Assembly (NCBI RefSeq): GCF_040807025.1
Contig: NC_090946.1
Span: 80,226,641-80,290,640 of the forward strand
Direction of reading: 5' to 3'
Origin: Struthio camelus
Lineage: Eukaryota; Chordata; Aves; Struthioniformes; Struthionidae
Length of the DNA: 64,000 bases
The notes under the pieces were generated by a model, which had not been told where the DNA came from, did no database searches, and was given only the letters and a program-made list of their open reading frames with translations. The position numbers and the translations under genes were made by a program. Below, one piece after another: positions 12,714 to 25,344 of the stretch; positions within the stretch are counted from its first letter, which is position 1; each line of letters starts with the position of its first letter.

Positions 12714-15700
12714 GTAAGTGTGTTTTAATGTAAATTTTACTAGAGCAGGGCAGAGAGGCTGTAATAAGGGGGACCTGGGACTGTAATCAAAGTTCTTTTT
12801 CTTTTTTTTCTTTTTCTTTTCCCCCCCGCCTATGTCTAGGCAGACATAACAAAGCAAACGGTTGTCCAGAACATCTAAATAGCCCTGGCCGTGCTGCCTC
12901 CTTTGTACCAGCACTTCACAAAGCCAGGCTGGTAGCAAAAGCTGTTGCTGCTGCAAGGGCAGGAGTGCAGGGCGCAGAAGGTGCAGCTGGGGATGGACAG
13001 CCTGTGCTGCAGCAGTAATGCTCACCCACAGCTACCAGCATTGCATGGGCAGCAAATGCAACCCTCCTCGGATCTTCCTTTCTCCATGCCCCTGACATTC
13101 CTCAGTTTTTTGGGTTTTTTTTGGAGGCAGGAATGATTCCTAGTTCAGTCCTGGCCTTACATCTGGGGGGAGGCAAAATTCGAATTTGTTCTACTTCTGG
13201 CATCTCGGAGCTGTCTGTGATGAGGAAGGCAGCGAGAAGCAAAGGGATTGAAATGAAAAGGCCAGATGATTCTTTAAATTCAACATGTGGAGTCAGGTTT
13301 ATATTTATCCACCAGCAGCAAATATGTTTGTATCTTGCATATATTAAAATAATTTGTTCAGCTTGTTTCCATCTTTATCTTTTTCTAAGAATTAGAATGG
13401 GTGGGTTCTTAGTGTAGTCAAGCAAAGAGATTTAGAAAGGCACTTAATTATCAGGTAGTCAGTTACTTTGAGGTAGTCTTTATTTGTAGGAAATTATGTT
13501 ACCCAAGTCTGTTTCCTTCTGCTTAGCTTTTTATAGGGAAGAAGTGCTGTCTTACTTTGTTTAGCTTTTTTTTATTATTATTTTTTAGGGGGAGAGAGGG
13601 GTGAATATTCAGTTAAGCCTTATGAAAGGAGCAGGAACTTAAGTGATTTTTTTAGATTAAATAGAGTTAAGATGTCAGCGCCATAGAAAGTGGCATTGCC
13701 TTTGTCATATTCTGCTAACCCTCACCTCCCAAAACACTGACTGCATGCAGCATGCTAGGGACAAGGAAATCCATTTTCAGGTTGTGGTTTTTATAACCTG
13801 GATTTGGTAGTGTGCCATCTTGGGATTTGAAACAGAATCAACCAGACATCTATTTTGAATGGACAGTAGAAATGTCTTTTGCAATTCCACACTGGGGAAC
13901 AAGAAATATTTCCACATTTGCAGGTGTATAATATTTTTCGAGATTTTTTTTTTAATATATCTTCAAAACTAGCTGCTTCAACATCTCCTGAAAGATGTGA
14001 GGTTTTAGTTCTGAAAGTTCAGGGATACTGGGTTCTCCCCTCCTCCCATCAGTACATGTGTAAAACGACTGGAGAACCTAGAGGAGGATGATCCTGGTAT
14101 ATGAAATGTGAAAATAAAGAGCCTAGATTTGCACTTGAGGTAATCAAAGCTCTAAGAGGGAGAGCAATAGAGAGGTAGTAAAATGTATAATCAGTGTAAT
14201 TTATTTGTAGCAGAAATGGGTCTCTAAAATGGGGCTCTCTCGCTGGCTTAGAACTAGGAAGTTTCTTTACAGGATGTTCATACATCTGCCAATTCTGAGC
14301 AATGGGAATCCTCAGAGCTGAGCTCCTCCTTACCTCTTGCAGAATCCATGGGTAATTGTTTCATTTCTGTCCTATCTGAAGTCAGGTGGGATAACAGCAT
14401 GTGTAAACTTACCCAAGCCAGTTTTAATGCATTTGTGTACCCTTGCTTTGCAGGAAAGCCAATACAACCCTCGGTTTCCTGTCTGTTGGGGGATTGTTGA
14501 TAGGGTGGAAGTTCCCATCTTGCTTCACCGCAGCTATCTGTCTGGGCATGTCCATGTAGCTGTAGCGTGGCCCATGTTAATCAAAGGGGAAAAAGCCTTA
14601 AATGAATGATTAAATACCCTGTAAAACATGTACAGCACATCACCCTAGCAGTATCCTTTTTGTATCACGCTCCCTGACAACCCTTTTAGGGATGTGTTAA
14701 GGTTGGTTTGTATAGGTATTCTAGGTTTTTCTGTATTGACAGCATTATATATGGAGCATTGGCAATCTTTCTGAGGCTTTAGTGTTCAGTGTGTATGATT
14801 AGACTTATCAGGGGAAAAGAAAGAATGGAAATTTCAAAGCTTACCTGGAGATTTGATGCTAACTTTCATTAAAAGTAGATATATCTAAAGCCTTTAGACT
14901 GGTAACATAATTTTAAAACCTGAACTGCCTAATACTACTACTTTTCCTAATAGCAGCAATGATGGTGAAATCATTGTGTGTCTTGTAAGCTTCCAACACT
15001 AGAAATAGATGTACTGGAAGCTCTACCTCTCTTGTTGCTCAGTCATGCCATGTTCATTATTCAGGCCCCTCTGGGTTCTCAGTTATGCATCAGGTTTCTT
15101 TGTCCCTTGTGGAACTGAGACCAGTATGAACTTCTGTGGGAAGCAGGGAAAACTTCTCTGGCAGCTCTAAAATAGATTTTTAAACTGCATTAGAGGCTTG
15201 GCATGTCTGCAGTATTACGGGAAATGGATTAGTAAGTAAAAGTTCAGGTATGCTGGCCAACAATGCATGAAAAATTGAATTCATTGCTCATTCAATTTTA
15301 GTTCTGCAGGTATATCGCCATCCTGCAGGTATGGTAATTGACAGAATGAGTGTGCTGTGGCAGTACTTGGATCTGATTATAAAAGACCAAGTTTTCTTCA
15401 CTGAAACAAGTGAATTTTCTTGAAATTTGTGCTACTGTACTTATAAGCTGATTGCTACTTTACCGTATTCAAACTGCTGCTGTGATAAATCTTACAACGC
15501 TCTTAAAATAAGGCTGTATGATTTGAATTGCAAGTATTTGTCCAAAAAAGTCCAGAAAATGAAGTGCTATTACAACTGAAATGTTGAAACCTTTAAGAAT
15601 ATGTTTCTGAAATGCGTCTTTGGTATTGTCAGTCAAAATGCTTTGGATGCAAGTTTTCTTGTTATTCCTCCAGCTACAGAGTTTGTTCTACGACTATGTT

Positions 15701-18700
15701 GTCAGGGATATGACTCCTTGTTTGGTTCTGCATGTTTTATTATGAGTTGTATAGGGCTCCTAATCCTTCCTTAACTAATCTTAGTATATTTTTTCACATT
15801 TTATTTTTCCTTTCCTCTAGCTACAGAAGAGGGTCCTCTGTGTGTGCATTTGTGTGTGGGTATATATATATATATATTTTTTAGTTACTCCTCTTTATCA
15901 CTTTTTATTTTATGTGACCTAACTTTGCACAGATTAAACCCAACAATACCAAGTCAAGCATTCTCCTGGAAAATGTTTTTTTCCCCTCCAGTGTTCGGAG
16001 TGGAGCCGTTTTGTGGCATCTTGTTCAGAGCACTCATTCTAGCTCAGAAATGGTCCTTGTCTTCAAGTATTCACTTGGTCACTTGTTGCTCAGAATTAGT
16101 ATTCCTGCTTGCCACTTTGCAATGCCAACCAGATTCTTTGTGTAAATTGCTGGCACTGCTAATGCTTTTCATCCAAAAATCTTCAGGCACGTCAAAAGGA
16201 GCTAATTAAACTTTGCTCTGCCCCGTGAAATAAATTAAGCAATGGGGAGCCGTTCAAGCTAGAGAAGAATAAAGCCACCATTCACCTGACAACACTTAAC
16301 AATACTTTGATATGAATTTTTTTCTACTTCTAAGGAATTCCCCCCCTCCCCCCCCCATCTAGAAGTAAAGTAACAGCTGCTTTAAAGCTTTTCATCATTC
16401 TTTAAACAACTCATTAAGGGATTTGTAAGCGGGTAGCCACTATCTTCTTTCTGAATGCAGAGCCTCACCGTATCAGCTTTCACATGAGATAGCAGACAAG
16501 GCTGTTTCTGATGCAGCTAGGTTGTTCCGCTAAGTATTGCGGGAGCATGGTGGACAACCCCATCTCTGATTTCAAGTATTGTTTCTTCTGCAGTATGGCA
16601 GGAGATTCTCCAAAAGGTGCCTCTGACTTTTGACATGTAATGTGATACCAGACAGACATTAATAATTCAGTACAGTCCTATGAACATGTCGGACAGACTG
16701 TTCTCGGAGCTCAGTCTGGAGGAGGCTTGCAGCCAACAAAGGGAGATTCAATTGTGCAGTTTCTGCATCGCTGCAAGCGAACTGTGCTGCGCAGGCCCTC
16801 ATCTTTCCAGTGGACCCTGATGAGCAAAACTGAGAATCCCTGTTTAAACATACTATATAGCACAGAAAATAAGGAGAAGCAGTAAGCTGATATTTTGATG
16901 CATGCATGCTGTGTGAACAATCACTTCACACTTTAATTCCTTCTTTGCCGTTTAGGGGAACGTAACTTGGATGTCAGTGTTATCAGTGGGTGACTTCGTT
17001 TCGCAGCCATGCTACTGTAGCTTAGTATTTCTTTAATAATTAATGGCTATCTCAGAGATTAAAAAGACTAATTGCTGCATAATAAATTTAATGTTGTCAC
17101 CTTCATTCTATTGTTAAGTCTTTATTTTACTGATCTTCATAGTACGTACTTCCAGGCTGATTGTAATTCTGTAAATTATTGATTTGTGTTTGCAGAAAAT
17201 GCCTTTAGTGCAGGATAAATAATATTTGCAGCCATCATCCAAAGATATCTAAAGATTAAGTTCAAATATTGAATTAGCCTCAGAAGATTAGTAGGAGGTG
17301 TTTATGGATTACTTCTGCCACGGGGATGTAGTGGGTATTTAACGCTTCTCCCCAGCTAAGGACAGGAAATGAAAAACACTGGGTCGATGACATGGTGACT
17401 GTGGGCTTGGTGTTGAAGGTGCATTACAGGCTCCAGGAGACTGGAGGAACGCAGCATAATGCAGCCTACCTGGCATGGCTTGCCTGGGCAAACATTGCTG
17501 TCCACCTCAAATGACTTGATCATTTGTTATTATACACGTATTAAACAAGGAGGTTAATGATTGTATTCTTGAAATTTAGAATAAGTATTATCTTTCTACT
17601 GGAGCTTTCATCCCTCTGTGATATCGGATTTTGCATTTGAAATATCCTGCTGTTAGGGAGTCCTTTCAGCAACAAAAAGGAATTGTTCTGTGTGTGCTTA
17701 AAAAATAAGGATGTAAAGCAGGAAATTTTTAATTGAGACTACTTCAGTATAATTTTTGCTTCGTCTGTAGAACGCAGCATTCAAGGAACTGCTTGGCAAC
17801 ACTTTCATGGCTTGTTTAATTCATTTCATTGTCCCTGAATGTATTCTCAGCTTTATAAAGTGACGGGTTACTGGATGTGCGTAAACCTAAACTCTTTGTT
17901 TTGAATATAGGCCCTTAGTAAGAAAAGGGGTAGGCTCAGCCTTTCAATGGAAAGAGGGGTACTGAGACACACGCTCAGGTCTAGATACCCGCACATGTTT
18001 TTTCTGTAATGTCGCTAAGACGTACAGCCACTCCTATCCGTTCACACAGCTAAGTCTCATTCTGGCCTCTCATCTGTTGTTGTGACAGTCTTTTAGCACC
18101 CTTCAGTGATGCTGTCTGGGAGCGTGGTAACTGCTGTGTGCTGGAGGGTCAGCAGTTTCACCCCCGTCTTTGTGTTATGTGTTGGCATGTTCTTGTTCAC
18201 ATGAAGCAAACACTCATCTTTGCTCTCATGCTCCTTGACAAGTCTATCTTTGAACTGCATCACTGGTTTTTAAGGACCTTCTTCCCACCTTCAGCTGGCC
18301 CATCACACCAGTTTCTTATTGCCTACTTGCTGAATTTCAAACAAACTTTCTTCTGAAGTTCTCTTGATATTTGGAAGGAGCTGCTTGCAAAACTCACTGT
18401 TCTTCAGATCTCCTTAAAATTCCTTTCCCACGAAGCCTACAAAAAGTTTGATGCTGTTCAAGCTGGAGGGGTTGCAAAGGTCAGGTTTCCTGTACTCCCT
18501 TTTTGTATGTAGCTCTATGTTATTTTTTCTCTTGGTCTGCAAGTTGCTTATGTCAGTAAGAGTGTCCAGAGGGTGAAGGTGTTGTGGAGGGGGCAGAGAG
18601 GAAGGTCCTCTAAAAGTCACAGCAGGGGGTGGTCAAAGTTAAGAACAGTCTCGGGAGAGAACACTTAGTGAAGCCCAAGAGAAAAGCAAACTTTTTGTTG

Positions 18701-21700
18701 GCTTTGACAGATCAAAGAGGTTGGGACTTGAGTGCTATATCCGAGTTTCTGCTACAAAGAGGTCATTGAGGACTTTGGCAAGAGCAGTATAAGCTCTCTG
18801 TTACTTCCGGTGCACAGAGAGCCAGCAGGGATTTTGTACTCCTTTTTTTCTTGGAGAAAAAAAAAAAAGTCATTTGCTGGATATTGAGGGGGAAAAGTTT
18901 TACTTTTCTATCCTGGTACTTTTGGAGTGCACTGAAGAGTCACCCTCATCCCAAGCAATCTTTCCACAGTTTCTAGGACGTGCAGGGAGGTCAGGTTCTT
19001 CCTTCCACGTGGACGTCCTTGATGTCTGGGAGGTGTTCATTTGCTGTACGCGTAGCTGACTTCCCTTTGCTTTGCGAGAAGTAGGCTCATTTATGCTTGT
19101 GTCTTGCAGCATCACAAGCTTGTCTTTTGCATCAGAGGGTGACCGAACAGCTGTTTCGGATGCAGGTGCTGGGGATTTAGAGGTTTGGTTTTTTTCCAGC
19201 TCAGCACAGAACGCTGTTGATGTTCCGTGCAAAAGGGGCCTCCGCTGAACCAGAGTGCAGCTCTGGATATTTCACTGCTTACATGGTTACTTGCCCCCCT
19301 TCATGCTCTCACGGTTCAGGCAGAGACAAGTACCCAAGAGGTGATTAGCGATGTGATCCTCCTGCCCTTATTGTCAGCCATGCCACAGCTCCCTCATCTG
19401 CCCGAAACACTGGTGTGTCTTGTCTGACAGTGACTCTCATCTTGTTTGAATAAAACACGTGTCCTTGCCACCAGGATTCCCGAGTGGTTGGAATAGACTG
19501 TTATTTTTTACTTTTGGGAAGTGATATGCCAGACAAGCATGTAATTGGAAAGCAGAGAGGATTTATGACCCGATCAGAGCAGGCCCAGTGACCCATTCCT
19601 ATTACTTGATTGGCAGTCTGGTTTTTATCTTCCCTTGAAATTACATGACTGTCATTCCAGCTGTCCGTGTGTGTGTGTAGAAAGACCATTCCCTACTTGG
19701 CCTTTAATGAGGTTTGTGAAGGCCGTAGAGCATTTAACCTTGGTTTGTCAGTGTATAAGGTGATGACTTTTGAGCAACTTGATCCTCTGAGCTGAAGTTT
19801 CTTGTGTGGAGGATTTACTGACAAACCTTAACCTGATAAAGGGAGCTTCAGGTCCCTAATAATTGATCTACTGATGAAGCAAAAATGAAAAACATTCCCA
19901 AAAGATTTTCAGAGCATCAGCAGCTACCGCATCTGCTCAGTCTTCCTGTTGCTTTTTTTTGCATTCACTCTCCCTGTTTTCCTGAGATCTTTGACTGTTG
20001 GAAATCTCTCCCTTGCCCTTTGGAACCAAACCAAAACATGTAGGAAATATATTAATTCCTTGGATACTGTTCTGTCAAACTGTATCAAAGGCTGCATCTG
20101 AAGTATATCTGTGCTTCTCCTGGCATTCAGCAGGTCTGAAAATTTAATAGTACATAAAGGCTCCCTACCCAGTCTGAGAATTGTGGGGTGCTTAATGTGC
20201 CTGATTATGGCTTACCATAAAATCTCTCTGTGAAACTTGCCTGTATTAAAGGCTTCAGGCATTGTGAAGTCCTGCTTTATTTGTATTTCATTTTCACTGG
20301 ACATTCATGAGTATTTGCAGTGTTGCATCTGCAAGGCTGATAGCATTTTAAATCTGCACCAAACTTTTGCACTGAAACAACTAGTTTGTGAAAGGTGCTC
20401 AGGAATGAGTTGCTCCTGTTTTTTCCCACCCTTCAGCAAATGTGGAGCACGCAGGTGGGGTTTCTGCACACGTGTCTGGAAGCCTGGAAAGGCAGGCTGG
20501 TCTGCGGAGAAGTGCTGGAGCTAGGGCAAAAGATGCAAGAGTACTCGAAGAGGAAGCAGTGCAGAGTGCCGCACAAAGGAAGCAAAGAGATTTCTACGCT
20601 AGCTATCAGTGGCATCACGCTTGTCTTTTGCAGCACGCGCTTTTGGAGTTCTACTGAGCACAGCAGGAGAAGGCTTCTGCCTTTGGGAATTTTCCCTCAA
20701 AATTAGAACAGGGAGAAAAGATTTTTCTGGGAAAGAAAGCAGGACCGTTGGAAAATTTTCCGTACCTTTCTTTCGAGTGTTGCGCAGTGTGCTCAAGCTT
20801 ACGCTCAACTAATGTTGTGGTAGGAAGGTCAATTGAGGTGAAGGGGACTTGATATAACTTATTTTTGAAGAAATAGGAAGCGCTCCCTTTGTTACCATTT
20901 TTCAGTCCCTTCAGTAATGGATTTGTAAGTAGGGTGCATTTCACTGAGGGTAACCAAACTGAGCTGAGCAGCCAGCAGATTAGCAGGCAGAGCAGGAAAC
21001 ACAGTTAGTGGGAGCAGCTGCTTGGAAAAAATTGGCTCAGTTGATTCCTGACACATTTATTCTTTTGTGAAATATTTGAGCTGTTTAGTCTGTGGGAGAA
21101 GCCTTAGGAAATGGTAGTATTGGTTGGGAAAAAAAATCAAGGGAACTCTAGCCATTCTGTGGGAAAAACCTTACTAAAAGCCCTCCTGTGGAGGAGTGCG
21201 AGAGAACAGCGCTGCTGTACGGCTGGAGAAACGGCTCTTTGTGAATAGTCTCTCTCACTTATCCCCAAAGTAAGATCAACTAGGGAACGGGGAGGCAAGA
21301 GAGGAGATAGAAACAGAGAGAGGGGTCTGTTCACGTTGCGTTACAAGTGAGGCTTAGGGTTGGCAGTAACAAAGGGGAAATTAGTGGGTACAAGGCTTCG
21401 TTACTGGGAGGTGATTTGTTTTAGCTGTAGCACTTGAGAGCAGGGAAAACTGTGAACCAGCAGGAGACCAGTCTTGAGATGGTGCCCCCTTTGCCCCGAT
21501 CTGTACTTACAGCCTTACAACAAGGTATATCAAAGTATATACCATGGAGCAGCAACTAGGGATTTTGTGGGGGGGTTTTTTTTTGGGAGGTGAGGGAGGT
21601 GGTGTTTGTTGCTTTGTTGTTTTTCTTGAAGTAAGTGAACTCCCGTAAATCCTTTAGAAAGAGCAAAAGCAAAGGCTGTAGATAGAAAAAAGTCAGTTCT

Positions 21701-24700
21701 TAAAAAGTTGGCTCTAATTACCATGATGGAGTTTGAGAGAGAATTTCATAGGTAGGTACATTTTTCATATTAAATTTCAGTGAAAAGAGTCACTAATTTT
21801 AACAAATATACGGAAGGTTGATATTTACAGAAGGCACCTATATATGGGGAGTTAGGGTATATATCAGGCTGTAATGACAAAACAGATTTTAAAAGACTTA
21901 AAATTACACTTACGGGACTAAAGCCCTTTTCAAACCTAGTTGTTCTTTTACAGGTCAGGATATTGTATGTTTATGAAGAGTGAGAAAGTAAATCAGGGTT
22001 AAGTATTTTTTTTTAACTTCCTATACTGCTTAACCAAATCATTTTTAGCTAGGACTTAAAATGGAAGGTGCTTTTTCTTTTCTTTTTTTCCACTTACTAA
22101 ATACCAAAAGGTTCAATTATATTATCTGAGTACTGATACAGAGCTCTTGGCAAGATGAAAATATCTATAAGCAGCCACTGCAGTTTGAGGGTTTGGAGGG
22201 TTTTTTTTTTGTCATAGCAGCAAAGTAGACCATTTATGGTGCCTGAAAATCAGGAGGCCTTGCTACAGCAGGACCTTGTACTGTACAACTAAATAAGGTA
22301 ACCAATGATTTGGGATTTAGAAGCAATCTCTGTCAGATGATCTGGTTGAATTAAAAGCTGTAATCTGGTCCATAAACTTCTGAATATGCAGCTGTTGGGG
22401 AAATTGCTGCATGGTTTCTTCTTGCTGTCCTTGCTTTTGCCTAACACCTCAATAACAACATGTTTTTAAGGAGCAAGACAGTTAAAAATGTGCTTGGACT
22501 TTCTGGGTGTGATTTATGCCCCAAAACTGAGAGAGAACAAGACCTTTGTAATGAAATGCCATAAATGCCTTGTCCGCTCTGTGCCTATGAGCAGTGGGGG
22601 AGGCTGGCATAATATCATTCTTCCCGGAAGACCTCTGTTTTTCCAAGGAAACGGGCTATGAAGGAGTAGGGTACTGGAGAGTAGGGTGCAGGACTGTTGA
22701 GCAAGACGGTCAGTACACTGGGAGCGATAGTTTTTGCGCAATGAGAAAGTGAAGGAAGCAACTGAGTTGTTTGTGTGTCTTATTTCTAACTTCCCGCCAG
22801 AGGGAAAATTTGGAGAGAGACATTGAGATATATTAATATAGCCTGTTTAGCGATTTTTAAAACGACGTAGCAGTCAGGAGCCCTGTCATTACTTTCTCCC
22901 TGCTGGGATCAGCCCAGCACCGTTTGCTTGGTGTTTCTGCGCTGCCTGCTCTGGAAGCAGAGCTGATGCTCCAGCCAGAGCATCTGCTGTGGGGCCGGGA
23001 GTCCCCGGTCCGGGGCTCCCTGCTGCGGCCCTGACGGCAGGGCGATGTGCGTTGGCACCCCTGGGGGTTCCACATCAGCCAGCCAAACTGCAGGCACACA
23101 GTGCTCCCTCGTTTCACTAGGCTCCTGCCAGGTATCCCAAAACACTTTGCTTTCAACAGATCTCTCTTATTTTGCCCTGGGTTTTAATCAAAACCTTTTC
23201 AAATGGAAAAGTGTCAGCCAAATCTAGTCCTGATTTCTATTTCCAGCCCTGACTCTTGCTAAACCTCTGCCTGTTTGTTCATGTGTAAAAGTAGTGCCCA
23301 AAGTCTGCATAGAGCCAAATGCAAAAATAGGCAGCATCACAGCCAAAGAGACTCAGAAATGGGAATGATGGTACTTTTTTCCCTGAGCTGCTGCAAGTCT
23401 TTGTTAATCATTTCACCGTGCTTTGAGGCATAACGTCTGTTGTGTGGTTTCCGTCTCAGTAAAATGTGTATCAAACACTTGCAGTCCTACTGCCATTCAT
23501 ATTTATATTCAGTAATGATTCAGGCACTTGAAAAATCATGTTCAAATTGCATGTTCTGTAGCATTAATTTCCTGTCGCTAACAAGGGAATGATTTGCAAT
23601 TTTGCGTTTGTCCTCCTTTGTGCCACTGCCTGGGAGCACTGCTCAGTTACCGTGTCGAGTTTCACAAGCAGAGCTGCCTTATTTATATTGTCTCATTCTT
23701 TAATTTCATGGCTTTTAATATTTCTCCCTAAATAAGTTTTTTCTGTGAATCTTAACGTTTTCACACATGCGTACCTTAGTGAAGAATTTGAAGCAAATAA
23801 GCCTCTGAAGGATCCAATTAACGTTGGATCAATATATAGTTATCTCAGTAATAGTATAGGAGTAGCCTGCCATGTCTGAAAACTATGTTGCATTCCTGTT
23901 CCCTGCCTCCAAAAAAACCCAGAAACCCACAAGCAAAAAAGTTTATTCTTTTCCTTAGCGTTGTTTATATCAAATGTTCAAACCCTCGGTCTTCCTGTCT
24001 CATTTGTACTTTTTCTTCTTGCATATCTTCCTTCTGCCTGAGATGAGGCTTTTTATTTTTCAGTGGTATCATTTCAGTCTGATTCTTTTGGAAAAATTAC
24101 AGTAAGTGCATTATGGCAGGAGAATAAATAGGACAGAACACTTGGTCCCCTTGTAGCTGAGCAGTGAGCAGAATAATGAAGGTTATGATGAGTTCAAGTA
24201 TGTTTTACAAAGATCTGAAAGGAATTTGAGGATATTTTCCCAGAACCCATTTAGGCTGTCGTCGTAGTATCTGGCCATCTCAGTTTTAATGGATATATCT
24301 TCCCAGTCCCCTACAGAAAGGTAGGAATGCTGTTACCTCATTTTCATAAATGGAGAAGGGAGAGCATGAGTTGTCTAGGGTTACATGCAGATCTTGTGGC
24401 AGAGATGTGAGTTGATTCCAGATCGCATGTGGCCCAGGCTAATGCCCCTTCTATTGCCAGCCTTCTTGGATTAAAAAAAGGAGCTGAACCTCTGACATAG
24501 GAGAAACATGCAGTGCTGTAAAAAGGTAGAGAAACGGGGGGAGAAACAACCAGTAAGGGAAATCCAGGGGTGTTAATAGTTGCTGTTGTGCTATTAATGA
24601 AAACTGAGTACACTGCTATTGCTCAGAGGATGCTGTTAAGTGCTTTAAGTATCTGTTATTTTTTAAGGATTTATTTCAATGTAATGCCTTTAATGCCTTG

Positions 24701-25081
24701 GGCTGTGAAGCCCAGCTGGTCTAGGGTTATCACATGTCCTGCTTAGTGGTTTCTACTGGGCCTGAAGGGAAGAGATGGACCACTGGAGTCAGGAACAGTC
24801 AGCTATCCAGTTGCTGCTGTAAAGAAGTCAGTGTCCCTCGAGCTAAGATTCCTTTGTTCAGTTTTATAGGTGGGGATTTGGAGGGCTATTTTAAAGACAG
24901 CAGAGAGTTGAATTGACCCTAAGATTTTGCTCATCTTCCAAGTCTAAGTGAACTAGAAGATCATGCTTGTCCTAGATGTATGTTTGAGAAGCTGGTCTGT
25001 GTAGTAGGTGAAGACGTGTGAACATGCACAGAAGTGTAAGCTGTTAATATTAAGCCTTCTTGCCTTCCCCTCTTAAAACAG
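12714..25081 (+). other. DDHD1: large DDHD1 intron, 12.4 kb
   Basis: No exon was recognised. Near its start (12791-12840) there is a long pyrimidine tract ending in TAG that looks like a strong but unused 3' splice site. A TA repeat lies at about 15860-15876, and a poly-C/CCCCCCC interruption lies near 16340-16359. A MIR-like relic lies at 24328-24460. The rest is unremarkable AT-rich sequence. The acceptor is CTTAAAACAG. Confidence 0.85.
24328..24460 (-). mobile_element. MIR-like SINE relic
   Basis: Read on the + strand, the order of blocks is that of an antisense MIR/CORE-SINE: a CATTTT...ATGGAGAA block, then TTGTCTAGGGTTACATGCAG, then TGTGGCAGAGATGTGAGTTG and CCCAGGCTAATGCCC. Identity is moderate with several small gaps, as expected of an old copy. 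The assignment is by memory of the consensus, not by search. Confidence 0.5.
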
Positions 25082-25344
25082 CTTGTGAAAGGGCTGCAGC
25101 AGGAGCTAAACCGACTATACACGCTTTTCTGCTCTCGGAATCCAGAGTTTGAGGAGAAAGGAGGGAAAGTCTCGATTGTGTCCCACTCGCTGGGCTGTGT
25201 CATCACCTACGACATAATGATCGGCTGGAACCCTGTTCGGCTTTATGAACAGTTGCTGCAGAAGGAGGAGGAAGAGCTTGAAGACCATTGGATGAGCTAT
25301 GAGGAGCAACGTTTACTTGAAGAACTTTACATAACTAAACAACG
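25082..25344 (+). CDS. DDHD1: DDHD1 catalytic exon (SHSLG lipase motif)
   Basis: This exon encodes the lipase core: LVKGLQQELNRLY, then KVSIVSHSLGCVITYD, where SHSLG is the DDHD1 version of the GxSxG serine-hydrolase elbow. The nucleophile serine codon TCG is at 25187-25189. After it come GWNPVRLYEQLLQKEEEE and a Glu-rich stretch that ends in LYITKQ plus a split arginine codon (CG|G). The acidic segment after the motif varies within the family. The donor is GTAATG. Confidence 0.97.
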
